The notes under the pieces: generated by a model
Told to the model about the DNA's origin: nothing
What the model saw: the letters and a program-made list of their open reading frames with translations, nothing else
Databases searched by the model: none
Shown: positions 16,359 through 25,024 of the stretch, in pieces
Position numbering within the stretch: position 1 is the first letter of the stretch
How the letters are laid out: every line of letters starts with the position of its first letter
Origin: an uncultured Oscillospiraceae bacterium
Lineage (GTDB): Bacteria > Bacillota > Clostridia > Oscillospirales > Oscillospiraceae
DNA: 64,000 nucleotides
NCBI GenBank assembly: GCA_910588045.1
Contig: CAJUPS010000007.1
Coordinates: 1-64,000 of the forward strand
Direction: 5' to 3'
Position numbers and translations under genes: made by a program

Positions 16359-16997
16359 TTATGCCTCTTCTGAAGGGGAAGCCTGGTCCTTCTGTGGAAC
16401 GTGCTTCTGAAAAGCCCGCTCGATCAGGAAGGAGGCCAGCAGCGCCTCGGTGCAGGGAACGAAGAAGGCGGGAAACAGAAATCGTCTGCAAACCCATACG
16501 CTCCCGACCAGCAGCACCACCAGCAGAAAGGTGGAGGGCAGGTGGGCCAGGGAGAATTGTACGGCGGTCTGGTTGAGCCCCCGGAAGGAGAACTCAAACC
16601 GAGAGAGCAGCGGAAACATCCAGGCCATGGTCCCCAGCACGAGAAACAGCAGCAGGACCACGACCGCCGCAGCGGCCAGCACAGGCCCCGGCTCCTGGAT
16701 CGCCGTGCCGACCAGCTGCCCACTCCACAGCAGCGCCGCCAGCGCCGCGCCCCACACCAACGCCGCCGGAACGGCGGTTTTCAGCTCCCGCCGGAAGGTG
16801 CGGAAGAAGCGGGCGTAGGTTCCCGCCTCCTCCCGGCGGATGCCGTGGACGGCGGCGTCGTACAGCGCGGCGGAGGCCGCCCCGGCGGTCACCAGCGGAA
16901 GACTGCAAACGAGCCAGAACAGGCTCAGCACCATGATGTCCAGAATGCGGCTGCACCAGCGCCAGAGAAAGGCGTCCGGGTGAAACAGCTTACCCAT
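16359..16997 (-). CDS. YesL-family (DUF624) membrane protein
   Basis: The 212-aa integral membrane protein has four to five hydrophobic segments and the DUF624 start pattern (FWLVCSLPLVTAGAASAALYDA). YesL proteins are found beside carbohydrate ABC transporters and glycan-utilisation genes. Their biochemical role is not established. It is the last gene of the minus-strand group ROK-SGNH esterase-YesL and overlaps the esterase gene end by 8 nt, which indicates coupling. Confidence 0.85.
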   Translation of the reverse strand: MGKLFHPDAFLWRWCSRILDIMVLSLFWLVCSLPLVTAGAASAALYDAAVHGIRREEAGTYARFFRTFRRELKTAVPAALVWGAALAALLWSGQLVGTAIQEPGPVLAAAAVVVLLLFLVLGTMAWMFPLLSRFEFSFRGLNQTAVQFSLAHLPSTFLLVVLLVGSVWVCRRFLFPAFFVPCTEALLASFLIERAFQKHVPQKDQASPSEEA

Positions 16998-17670
16998 TGT
17001 TCAGCAGGGCGGGCACCATCTCCGCCAGCGCCTTGGCCAGCGCGGCGTGGCCAGCGCGGGTCAGGTGCATGAAGTCGATCTGGTTGAACTCCGCCCCCAC
17101 CTGGTTGGCGTCCAGGAAGTGGCAGCCCACCTCCTCCGCCACCCGCTTGTAGTGGGCGGGGAGCTTCCTGGATTTCTCCACGCAGTTGGGCCCCATGGTG
17201 CCCATCTCGTCCGCCACGGAGGAGGCCAGCACCCCCTCGCCGATGACCGGCGGCGCGACAATGAGGATGTTGGGCTTGCCGCCCGGCCCCCAGCAGTCGG
17301 TGGTCTGGGCCTTCTGCACCAGGCGGCGCATCCCCAGACTGATAGCAAAGGCGTTCATGCCGAAGCGCTCCTTGCTGTCGTTGGTGCCCAGCATAATGAT
17401 CAGCAGGCTCACCGGCTCGTGGCTCTTCAGGCAGGGCCAGAGGTAGTGGAGCGCGTCCAATCCCTCATAGAGGGGGTCGGAGAACACCGTGGTCCGGCCG
17501 GAGAGGCCCTCCTCAAAGACCTGGTACTCCTCTCCCAGGGCCTTTTGCAGCAGGCAGGTCCAGCGCTCGTCCTCGTTGAACCGGGCCAGCTGCGGATCGG
17601 CGCAGTCCTTCGGGTCGGCGCAGTAGCCGTGGGTGTTGGAATCGCCCAGGCAGATGATGTGCTTCTTCAT
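16990..17670 (-). CDS. SGNH/GDSL hydrolase (arylesterase-like; possible carbohydrate esterase)
   Basis: This 226-aa cytosolic hydrolase has block I GDSN with nucleophile Ser11, block III GTND (95-98), and the C-terminal catalytic pair D199/H202 (DFMH). The overall pattern (EEGLSGRTT, LLIIMLGTNDSK) resembles the mycobacterial arylesterase/acyltransferase MsAcT group. No signal peptide is seen. Sitting in a sialic-acid cluster, it could remove O-acetyl groups from imported sialic acids, as NanS-type esterases do; this is inferred from context. It lies between the ROK gene (14 nt upstream) and YesL. Confidence 0.88.
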   Translation of the reverse strand: MKKHIICLGDSNTHGYCADPKDCADPQLARFNEDERWTCLLQKALGEEYQVFEEGLSGRTTVFSDPLYEGLDALHYLWPCLKSHEPVSLLIIMLGTNDSKERFGMNAFAISLGMRRLVQKAQTTDCWGPGGKPNILIVAPPVIGEGVLASSVADEMGTMGPNCVEKSRKLPAHYKRVAEEVGCHFLDANQVGAEFNQIDFMHLTRAGHAALAKALAEMVPALLNNG

Positions 17671-17684
17671 ATCTGACGGTCCCC

Positions 17685-19067
17685 CTACTTCACGATCTCA
17701 GGCAGGGATGCGGCGGCGGCGGACTGCCCCACCCGGCGGAATTTCTCGTCGGGGAGCGTGGGGTTGATCTGCGCGGCAATCTCCGGGTACTCGTCCGCCA
17801 TGACGGACTTGCAGGTATCCAGGATCAGGTCGCCGCCCTTGCCGGACATGACCCGGCCCAGCAGCAGCACGTGCTTGAAGTGATAGAGGTCGAAGTAGAA
17901 GGCCAGGGCGTGGGCCAGGTACACACCGATGGAGGAATACACGTCGGCGGCCCTGGGGTCGTCCTCCGCCATGAGCTTCTGGACCACCTTCAGCTTCTCG
18001 GCGGGCGAGAGGGCCTCGTCCAGCTCGATGCCCGCCCGGGGAGCCAGCTTGATGATGCCGTCCTGGGAGAAGTATTTCACGCCGCAGCCGATGTCGCCGC
18101 TCCACTCGTCCTGCATGGCGTCCGCCGCCGCGTCCACGGGGACGAAGGCCAGCTCGTTGAGCCACCCGGTGATCCGCCCCTGGGGGTCCACGTAGCCCAC
18201 GGCCTCGCTGGTGCCCATGGCGATGCCCAGCACGTTGTCCTCCTCCAGGCTCATGGCCCCCGCCAGGGCGGACACGTCGCCGTCGTTGGCCACGGCGTAG
18301 GGCACGTCGCCGAAGGTGTCGGTGATGGCCCGGATGTAGATGTCCTTCACCTTGGCGTCGAAGAGGTCCTTGGGCACCTGGAGGAAGAGGGAGGCGTTCA
18401 TGGTCCGGTTGTTGATATAGACCCCGGCGGAGGAGACGCCCACCGCGTCCACCCGGGGCATGTGCTCCGCCGCGGCCTTCAGGGCGGCGACGATGCCGTC
18501 GTAGTGGTAGTCCGGATCGGAGTTGGTCTTGGGGAACCAGACCACCTCCTGGTCGAACACGCTCTCGCCGTCGATGACGGCGGAGACCTTCCGGTCGCTG
18601 CCGCCCGCGTCAAAACCGATGCGGCACCCGTCCAGGTGGCGGCCGATGGCCTTGGGGCTGTCCTTGGCCTGGGGGAGAACGTCGCAGGAGACCACCTCGA
18701 AGGGGTGCTCAAAGACATTTGCCATGTAGTCCCAGTCAAATTCCTGACAGCCACCGGCGGCGTATGCCCCGCTGAGATAGGCGCGGATGTCCTCGCTGCC
18801 CCGGACGTAGATCCGGAACCCGCCCTTCATCCACAATATGGTCTTCACCAGGCGGTTGACGTAGTAGCAGTCGGCCTCCCGCATCTTCGGCGTGCCGTGG
18901 ATGAACGTCTCGCACACCGCCATCTCCCCTCCGGCCCGCTCCACGGCGATGCCCAGAGGCTGCCTGGCGTCCCTCAGGAATGCCTGGTTGAACTTATAGA
19001 GGGGCAGGTAAGCGGGGTCCAGCTTGGGGGAGTGCTTGAGAGAAACCTCAATGCCATAACGGTTCAT
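17685..19067 (-). CDS. ROK-family protein (putative sugar kinase, long form)
   Basis: The 460-aa product has an actin/hexokinase-like fold with phosphate-binding-type stretches (RIGFDAGGSDRKVSAVIDG near 148-170) and a ROK-like segment (VANDGDVSALAGAM, LGIAMGTSEAVGYVD). It is considerably longer than typical 290-320 aa ROK kinases, because of an N-terminal extension of about 140 residues. In a nan-type cluster a ROK protein would phosphorylate ManNAc or GlcNAc. The cysteine-rich zinc motif of NanK/NagC proteins is not visible, so the substrate is uncertain. It is first gene of its operon, divergent from the AGE epimerase. Confidence 0.75.
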   Translation of the reverse strand: MNRYGIEVSLKHSPKLDPAYLPLYKFNQAFLRDARQPLGIAVERAGGEMAVCETFIHGTPKMREADCYYVNRLVKTILWMKGGFRIYVRGSEDIRAYLSGAYAAGGCQEFDWDYMANVFEHPFEVVSCDVLPQAKDSPKAIGRHLDGCRIGFDAGGSDRKVSAVIDGESVFDQEVVWFPKTNSDPDYHYDGIVAALKAAAEHMPRVDAVGVSSAGVYINNRTMNASLFLQVPKDLFDAKVKDIYIRAITDTFGDVPYAVANDGDVSALAGAMSLEEDNVLGIAMGTSEAVGYVDPQGRITGWLNELAFVPVDAAADAMQDEWSGDIGCGVKYFSQDGIIKLAPRAGIELDEALSPAEKLKVVQKLMAEDDPRAADVYSSIGVYLAHALAFYFDLYHFKHVLLLGRVMSGKGGDLILDTCKSVMADEYPEIAAQINPTLPDEKFRRVGQSAAAASLPEIVK

Positions 19068-19122
19068 AGTATCGTACCTCCATCATCAAATCTTCGCGCA
19101 GCAGCGCGGACTCTTTGCAGTC

Positions 19123-19151
19123 ATCATACCACGTCCGGCGCCGTCTGTCAC
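19123..19151 (-). promoter_or_regulatory. Promoter of the ROK-esterase-YesL operon
   Basis: On the minus strand, GTGACA (19146-19151), a 17-bp spacer and TATGAT (19123-19128) lie about 55 bp upstream of the ROK start codon. Confidence 0.55.
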
Positions 19152-19196
19152 GTGTTTTCGTCAAAAAAGAGAAAAAAATTTTCGGAAAATTTTTGG

Positions 19197-19225
19197 TTGA
19201 AAAATTGTTTTCAATGTGATAGGAT
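19197..19225 (+). promoter_or_regulatory. Promoter with palindromic operator before the AGE epimerase gene
   Basis: TTGAAA (19197-19202), 17-bp spacer, TAGGAT (19220-19225). The -35 region is part of the palindrome TTGAAAA-ATTG-TTTTCAA (19197-19214), similar to a site at 21505. The RpiR-type regulator at 20588 is the likely binder (inference). Confidence 0.5.
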
Positions 19226-19312
19226 GGAACGGTAAGCTGTGAAATTTGAACAAAGTAGCTTCCTCCCGCAGCGAAAGCGTGGGATATTTTGATAAGAAAG
19301 GTTGGATGAACG

Positions 19313-20518
19313 ATGGATCGTGCAAGACTGGAGCGCAGCCGTCAGTGGCTGCGCGAAGAGCTGGACCGCTGCGTGGCGTTCTGGCTGAAGCATGGTATGG
19401 ACCCGGTGAACGGCGGCGTCTACACCTGCCTGGACCGGAAGGGGGAGATCTACTCCACCGACAAGAGCGTATGGATGCAGGGGCGCTGCGGCTGGATCTT
19501 CGCCCACCTGTGCCACGTGTACGGCGTGAAGCAGGAGTGGCTGGATGCCAGCAAGAGCTGCCTGGACTTCATGGAGAAGCACTGCATCAACCGGGAGGCC
19601 GGGGGGCGGATGTACTTCACCGTCACCGCCGAGGGCAAGCCCCTGCGCCAGCGGCGCTACTGCTTCTCCGAGGCGTTCTACTCCCTGGCCAACGCGGAAT
19701 ACTACGGCGTCACCGGGGAGAAGGCGTGCCTGGAGCGGGCCCGGCGGGCCTACGACCTCTACTGGGACTTGAACCACGGCATGGCCGACCCCACGGGCCT
19801 GGGACCCAAGACGATTCCGGAGACCCGGCAGGGCCGGAGCTTCGGCGGACCGATGATCATCCTCAACGTCACCGGCGTGCTGCTGCGGGTGGACCCGGAG
19901 CGGAAGGCCCTCTACGAGGACCGGGCCCAGCAGTGTGTGGACGAGATCTTCCAATACCACGTCAAGCCGGACCTGAAATGCGTCCTGGAAAATGTGGACC
20001 CCGACGGGACACCCCGCCTCTACCACACCGAGGGCCGGACGGTGAACCCCGGTCACGACATCGAGGGGGCCTGGTTCCTGCTGGAGCACGCCCAGCGCAC
20101 CGGGGACAAGTCGCTGGTGGGCAAGGCCGCCCAGATCTTCGACTGGGCCATCGCCGCGGGCTGGGACCAGGAGTACGGCGGACTGCTGTACTTCACCGAC
20201 TGCCTGGGCAAGCCGCCGGAGGCCTATGAGCACGACATGAAGCTCTGGTGGCCCCACAATGAGATCCTCATCGCCTCCAGTATGCTCTATCGGGACACCG
20301 GCGACGAGAAGTATCTGGACTGGTTCTGGAAGACCGAGGACTACTGCCGGGAGCACTTCGCCGACCCGGAGTACGGCGAGTGGTACGGCTACCTCCGCCG
20401 GGACGGCAAGCCCACAATGCCCTCCACCAAGGGCTCCACCTTCAAGGGGCCCTTCCACGTGCCCCGCTCCCTCATCATGGCCGGGCAGGCCCTCGACGAG
20501 ATTTTGGCGTCCCGCTGA
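19313..20518 (+). CDS. AGE-family N-acylglucosamine 2-epimerase
   Basis: This 401-aa (alpha/alpha)6-barrel protein matches the AGE/renin-binding-protein family in length and conserved aromatic and histidine stretches (GRCGWIFAHL, RYCFSEAFYSLANAEYY, NPGHDIEGAWFLLEHA, LWWPHNEILIAS, GPFHVPRSL). AGE enzymes interconvert ManNAc and GlcNAc, the step after the sialic-acid lyase. That would replace a NanE-type ManNAc-6-phosphate epimerase, which is not seen here. The gene is preceded by a good RBS (AAGGTTGGATG context is modest) and followed by the RpiR regulator. Confidence 0.88.
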   Translation: MDRARLERSRQWLREELDRCVAFWLKHGMDPVNGGVYTCLDRKGEIYSTDKSVWMQGRCGWIFAHLCHVYGVKQEWLDASKSCLDFMEKHCINREAGGRMYFTVTAEGKPLRQRRYCFSEAFYSLANAEYYGVTGEKACLERARRAYDLYWDLNHGMADPTGLGPKTIPETRQGRSFGGPMIILNVTGVLLRVDPERKALYEDRAQQCVDEIFQYHVKPDLKCVLENVDPDGTPRLYHTEGRTVNPGHDIEGAWFLLEHAQRTGDKSLVGKAAQIFDWAIAAGWDQEYGGLLYFTDCLGKPPEAYEHDMKLWWPHNEILIASSMLYRDTGDEKYLDWFWKTEDYCREHFADPEYGEWYGYLRRDGKPTMPSTKGSTFKGPFHVPRSLIMAGQALDEILASR

Positions 20519-20587
20519 CGTTCGCGCGGGTCGACGTTCTCCCCTTTGCTTTCCAAAAAGAAGGGGTGCGCGGAAAGGAGATGGAAT

Positions 20588-21448
20588 ATGCCGGAAATGG
20601 ATGCCTTTGAGAAGATCAGCAACGCCTACTACCTCCTCACCACCGCCGAGAAGAAGGCGGCGGACTATGTCATCATCCATCAGCGGGACACCCAGTATAT
20701 GTCCATCTCCGAGCTGGCGGAGGCCTGCGGCGTGGCGGAGGCCACCATCTCCCGCTTCGCCAAGCGTCTGGGCTACAAGGGGTACAACGCCTTCAAGCTG
20801 GCCGTGGCCAATTCCATCGCCAGCCGGGCGACCGCCGCGGGCAGCCCTCTCTCCGGGGAGGTGCTGGCGGAGGACAGCGTCTCCGACATGTGCCAGAAGC
20901 TCTTTGCAGCCGAGGTGGACGCCATGGAGCAGACCCTGGGCCTGCTCCGGCCGGAGGCCGTCACCGCCGCCGGAGACCTGCTGGTGAACGCCCGCAAGGT
21001 GCTGTGCATGGGCCAGGGGGGCTCCATGGTCATCGCCGAGGAGGCCGCCCACCTGTTCTCCACCGTCTTCGGGAAGTATTTCGCGATCTGCGACTCCCAC
21101 ATGCAGACCATCGCCGCCGCCCAGATGGGGCCCGGGGACGTGATCCTCTACATCTCCTACTCCGGCGCCACCCGGGACCTGCTGGAGATCGCCCAGCTGG
21201 CCAGGGAGCGGGGCGCGGACGTCATCCTGATCTCCCGCTTTCCCAAGTCCCCCGGCGCCGCCCTGGCCAGCGTGGTCCTCCAGTGCGGCACCAACGAGAG
21301 CCCCCTGCAAATGGGCTCCGTGGCCGCAAGGGTGGCCATGATCTTCGTGCTGGATGTCCTGTTTTCCGAGGTCTGCCGCCGGGACCTGGAGACCTGCCGG
21401 TCCCGCCGCCACCAGGTGGCTGACGCGCTCTCCGAGAAGCATGTTTGA
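20588..21448 (+). CDS. MurR/RpiR-family transcriptional regulator
   Basis: The 286-aa product has an N-terminal RpiR-type HTH (about 1-78; ADYVIIHQRDTQYMSISELA, then AEATISRFAKRLGYKGYNAFK) and a C-terminal SIS sugar-phosphate-binding domain (about 120-255; MGQGGSMVIAEEAA, ISYSGATRDLLEIA). The start at 20588 is chosen because GGAAAGGAGATGG lies just before it; the frame is open further back. RpiR regulators in nan clusters respond to ManNAc-6-P-like ligands. It lies between the epimerase and the ABC importer genes, so it probably regulates both. Confidence 0.9.
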   Translation: MPEMDAFEKISNAYYLLTTAEKKAADYVIIHQRDTQYMSISELAEACGVAEATISRFAKRLGYKGYNAFKLAVANSIASRATAAGSPLSGEVLAEDSVSDMCQKLFAAEVDAMEQTLGLLRPEAVTAAGDLLVNARKVLCMGQGGSMVIAEEAAHLFSTVFGKYFAICDSHMQTIAAAQMGPGDVILYISYSGATRDLLEIAQLARERGADVILISRFPKSPGAALASVVLQCGTNESPLQMGSVAARVAMIFVLDVLFSEVCRRDLETCRSRRHQVADALSEKHV

Positions 21449-21504
21449 GCGTCCCCTGCGAAAAACCGCCAATTTTAGGAGAAAAAATCCAAAAATTTCG
21501 ATTT

Positions 21505-21557
21505 TTGAAAATTTCTTTCAGAAAAGACTTGACTTTTCCCACAATTTCTAGTACCAT
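21505..21557 (+). promoter_or_regulatory. Promoter and RpiR-like operator before the importer operon
   Basis: TTGACT (21529-21534), 17-bp spacer, TACCAT (21552-21557). Just upstream is TTGAAAATTTCTTTCAG (21505-21521), related to the palindrome before the epimerase gene. The shared TTGAAAA-N4/5-TTTyAR pattern suggests one regulator for both transcripts. Confidence 0.5.
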
Positions 21558-21627
21558 GCGTTTATGAGGTCTGCGACAGATTTCACAACATTCACCGAGC
21601 AACCATTTTATAAGGGAGGATTTGTCA

Positions 21628-23034
21628 ATGAAGAAGTTTCTTGCACTGCTCCTGGCCATGGTCATGACCCTGGCCCTGGTCGCCTGCGGAGGCAACGACC
21701 AGAAGGACCCCGCCCCCAGCACCCCCGACCCCGCTCCCAGCACTACCCCCGCTGACGACAACAAGACCCCCGAGCCCGAGCCCGCTCCCGCTGAGCCCAC
21801 CGGCGCCAGCGAGATCACCCTGTGGACCTACCCCATCGGCGACTGGGGCACTGAGGCCACCGTCAAGACCCTGACCGACGCCTTCACCGCCGAGACCGGC
21901 ATCGCCGTCAAGGTGGAATACTTAGCCTACGCCGACGGCGACGACAAGGTCAACACCGCCATCACCGCCAAGAGCACGCCCGACCTCATCATGGAAGGTC
22001 CCGAGCGCCTGGTCGCCAACTGGGGCGCCAACGGCAAGATGGTGGACCTGAAGGACATGTTCGACGACACCGACCTGGCGGAGATCAACGCCGTGAACGA
22101 GGGCGTCATGAAGTCCTGCACCCACACCAACGGTGCGATTTATGAGTACCCCCTGGTCATGACCGCCCACTGCATGGCCGTCAACGTCAACGCCTTCAAG
22201 GAGGCTGGCGCCGACAAGTACCTGCATCTGGACACCCACACCTGGACCACCCAGGAGTTCATCGACGCGGTGGCCGCCCTCTATGCCCACTACAATGACA
22301 CCGTCGGCGCCGTGTTCTGCGCTGGCCAGGGCGGCGACCAGGGCACCCGCGCCCTCGTCAACAACATGTACGGCGGCACCTTCACCAACGCCGAGCACAC
22401 CGCCTACACCTGGGACGATCCCCTGAACGTCAAGGCCCTTGAGCAGCTCAAGAGCATGGACGGCATCGAGTTCGACGCCTCCCTGGCCGGCGGCGACGAG
22501 ATCGCCAAGTTCTACCAGGGCGCTCTGAAGATGGCCTTCTGCTGGAACATTGCCCAGCAGCTCAGCCCCAACGGCAAGGGCGAGGAGACCGGCGCTGAGA
22601 AGACCGTCACCGGCGACGACATCGCCTTCATGAGCTTCCCCTCCGAGGATGGCAACTCCAAGCTGCAGGGCGGTATCTGGGGCTTCGGCATCTTCGATAA
22701 CGGCGACCAGGCCCGCATCGACGCCGCCAAGGAGTTCATCAAGTTCTTCTGCGACAGCGCTCACACCGTGGACGCCGTCAAGGCCGCCCGGTACTTCGCC
22801 GTCCGCTCCACCGCCGAGGGCACCGACCTCTCCGCCATCTGGGCCGACGAGCCGATCATGGCCGAGTACACCAAGCTGATGCCCTTCCTGGGCGACTACT
22901 ACCAGATCACCACCGGCTGGGCCGGCGCCCGCACCGCGTGGTGGAACATGCTCCAGGCTGTGGGCACCGGTGACGATGTCGCCGCCGCCGTTGCCGCAGG
23001 CGTAGCCGAGGCCAACGCCGCTGCCGCGGGCTGA
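21628..23034 (+). CDS. ABC transporter sugar/sialic-acid-binding lipoprotein
   Basis: The 468-aa extracellular solute-binding protein (type 1 family) has signal peptide MKKFLALLLAMVMTLALVAC with lipobox Cys, a Pro/Asp/Thr-rich linker (about 25-62), then the binding domain (EITLWTYPIGDWGTE, STPDLIMEGPERL, GGIWGFGIFDNG). The ATG at 21628 sits 8 nt after AAGGGAGGA; an upstream in-frame TTG is less likely. Codon use is strongly biased, as in highly expressed genes. Context (NanA, YhcH, AGE, RpiR) suggests sialic acid as ligand. Confidence 0.9.
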   Translation: MKKFLALLLAMVMTLALVACGGNDQKDPAPSTPDPAPSTTPADDNKTPEPEPAPAEPTGASEITLWTYPIGDWGTEATVKTLTDAFTAETGIAVKVEYLAYADGDDKVNTAITAKSTPDLIMEGPERLVANWGANGKMVDLKDMFDDTDLAEINAVNEGVMKSCTHTNGAIYEYPLVMTAHCMAVNVNAFKEAGADKYLHLDTHTWTTQEFIDAVAALYAHYNDTVGAVFCAGQGGDQGTRALVNNMYGGTFTNAEHTAYTWDDPLNVKALEQLKSMDGIEFDASLAGGDEIAKFYQGALKMAFCWNIAQQLSPNGKGEETGAEKTVTGDDIAFMSFPSEDGNSKLQGGIWGFGIFDNGDQARIDAAKEFIKFFCDSAHTVDAVKAARYFAVRSTAEGTDLSAIWADEPIMAEYTKLMPFLGDYYQITTGWAGARTAWWNMLQAVGTGDDVAAAVAAGVAEANAAAAG

Positions 23035-23078
23035 TTTGTAATTGAGTAAGACAACGCGTAGCTATCTGTAAGGGTTTG

Positions 23079-23115
23079 CGCGCCCCTTCTCCGCGATGCG
23101 CGGAGAAGGGGCGCG
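23079..23115 (+). other. 17-bp perfect stem-loop between binding protein and permease genes
   Basis: CGCGCCCCTTCTCCGCG (23079-23095), loop ATG, then its exact complement (23099-23115), followed by only four T's. It probably protects the upstream binding-protein mRNA or partly attenuates transcription so that the lipoprotein is made in excess over the permeases, a known pattern for malEFG-like operons. Confidence 0.75.
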
Positions 23116-23148
23116 TTTTCACCCTGTCAAGAGAGAGGAGTGCTGAAT

Positions 23149-24072
23149 TTGGCGAAACAACAGCAGAGCAAAATGAGCCGCGCCCTACAGCGGCGGGAGA
23201 ACGTCGCGGGCTACCTGTTCATGCTGCCCAGCCTGATTTTCTTCCTGGGCTTCGTTATCATTCCCATGTTCATCTGCATCATCACCAGCCTGACCAACAC
23301 CAATATGCACGACCCCGGCATGTTCGGCAGCTTCATCGGGCTGAAAAACTTCTCCGACCTGGCCAAGGACAAGGTGTTCCTGAAGGGCCTGACCAACACC
23401 TTTGTCATCGTGATCGTCAGCGTCCCCACCGTGTGCGCTTTCTCCCTGTGGGTGTCCTCGGCCATCTACAAGCTGAAGGGCCCCGTCCTCTCCGCCTTCC
23501 GCTGTATCTTCTACCTGCCGGTGGTCACCGGCTCCGTGGCGGTCACCGTGGTGTGGAAGTGGATGTATGACAACTACACCGGCATCCTCAATTCCGCCCT
23601 GAAGTCCACGGGCATTCTGGAGAAGGGCATCAACTGGCTGGGCAATGAAAAAACGGCGCTGTGGTGCATCATCCTGATCCTGTTCACCACCTCCGTCGGT
23701 CAGCCCATCGTGCTGTACGTCTCCGCCCTGGGCAACGTGGACCAGACCCTGGTGGAAGCCGCCCAGGTGGACGGCGCCACGGACCTCCAGGTCTTCTGGC
23801 GCATCAAGTGGGCCCAGATGATGCCCACCACCCTGTATATTCTGGTCATCACCACCATCAACTCCTTCCAGTGCTTCGCCCTGATCCAGCTGCTGACTGC
23901 GGGCGGACCCAACCACGCCACGGATACGGTCATGTACTACATCTACTACACCGCATTCAAGCTCACCGAGCAGGCCGGGCACTTCGGCTACGCCAACGCC
24001 ATGGGCGTGATCCTGGCCATCTTCATCGGGCTGCTCTCCGCTCTCCAGTTCAAGCTGGCGAAAGAAAAGTAA
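23149..24072 (+). CDS. Sugar ABC transporter permease (importer subunit 1)
   Basis: This 307-aa permease has six predicted membrane segments and an EAA loop (VEAAQVDGATDLQVFWRI, about 203-220). I prefer the TTG at 23149 (MAKQQQSKM) because GAGAGAGGAG ends 8 nt before it. The GTG at 23140 lies inside that RBS. It would pair with the permease at 24085. No ATPase is encoded in this operon, so a shared MsmK/MalK-type ATPase is needed; the one at 14962 is a candidate. Confidence 0.92.
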   Translation: MAKQQQSKMSRALQRRENVAGYLFMLPSLIFFLGFVIIPMFICIITSLTNTNMHDPGMFGSFIGLKNFSDLAKDKVFLKGLTNTFVIVIVSVPTVCAFSLWVSSAIYKLKGPVLSAFRCIFYLPVVTGSVAVTVVWKWMYDNYTGILNSALKSTGILEKGINWLGNEKTALWCIILILFTTSVGQPIVLYVSALGNVDQTLVEAAQVDGATDLQVFWRIKWAQMMPTTLYILVITTINSFQCFALIQLLTAGGPNHATDTVMYYIYYTAFKLTEQAGHFGYANAMGVILAIFIGLLSALQFKLAKEK

Positions 24073-24084
24073 GGGGGTGCGAGT

Positions 24085-25011
24085 ATGAAAAGCAACACCA
24101 CGCGCAGCCGCGTATACCGGATCTTCTCCATCGTCGTACTGGTCATCCTGGCCATCCTGTTCCTCTTCCCCCTGTACTGGATCATCACCGGCGCTTTCAA
24201 GCCCGCCGTGGACGTCTATGCCCAGGAGCCCGTCTGGTGGCCCACGGAGTGGGTGCAGAACAACTTCAAAAACCTGTTCAACAAGCGCTCCGCGCCGCTG
24301 TGGGAGATCTTCGTGCCCTTCGGCAGCTTCTTCAACAATGGCGAGAAGGTGCTCCTGAGCGCCGGGCCCTCGGCCCCCGCCGCCTTCCGGTGGCTGATCA
24401 ACACGGTCTTCATGTCCGTCATGGCCATGATCATCACCTGTGCCACCGCCGCTATGGCGGGCTACGCCCTGGCCAAGAAGCGCTTTGTGGGGCGGGCCAT
24501 CCTGTTCTCCCTGATCGTGTGCGCCATGGCCCTGCCCAAGCAGGTCATCCTCATCCCCCTGCTCAAGGAGATGGCCGGTCTGCGGCTGTACGACAGCCTG
24601 TGGGCCGTGATCTTCCCCACGGTAGGCTGGCCCTTCGGCGTGTTCTTGATGAAGCAATTCTCTGAGAGCATCCCCGGCGAGATATTGGAGGCCGCCCGCA
24701 TCGACGGGGCCAGCGAGGCCAAGACCTTCATCACCGTGGTGCTGCCCATGGTCAAGCCCGGCATCGGCGCACTGGCCATCTTTACCTTCATCAACGCCTG
24801 GAACGACTACTTCATGCAGCTGGTCATGCTGCCCAGCGGAAGCAACTTTACCATGCCCCTCGGTATCGCCTCCCTCCAGGCGGAGACCAGCATCGACATG
24901 GGACTGCTGATGGCCGGTGCGGCGTTGGCCTCCGTCCCCATCATCATCGTGTTCCTGATCTTCCAGAAATACTTCACCCAGGGCATCACCATGGGCGCGG
25001 TCAAGGGATAA
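24085..25011 (+). CDS. Sugar ABC transporter permease (importer subunit 2)
   Basis: The 308-aa MalG-like permease has an N-terminal membrane helix, a long first external loop (about 45-95), and an EAA motif (LEAARIDGASEAKTFITV, about 198-215). It ends with the typical QKYFTQGITMGAVKG tail. It lies 12 nt after the first permease and 13 nt before YhcH, within the same operon. With the lipoprotein at 21628 it forms a carbohydrate importer, probably for sialic acid. Confidence 0.92.
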   Translation: MKSNTTRSRVYRIFSIVVLVILAILFLFPLYWIITGAFKPAVDVYAQEPVWWPTEWVQNNFKNLFNKRSAPLWEIFVPFGSFFNNGEKVLLSAGPSAPAAFRWLINTVFMSVMAMIITCATAAMAGYALAKKRFVGRAILFSLIVCAMALPKQVILIPLLKEMAGLRLYDSLWAVIFPTVGWPFGVFLMKQFSESIPGEILEAARIDGASEAKTFITVVLPMVKPGIGALAIFTFINAWNDYFMQLVMLPSGSNFTMPLGIASLQAETSIDMGLLMAGAALASVPIIIVFLIFQKYFTQGITMGAVKG

Positions 25012-25024
25012 GGGGGGCCGTCGC

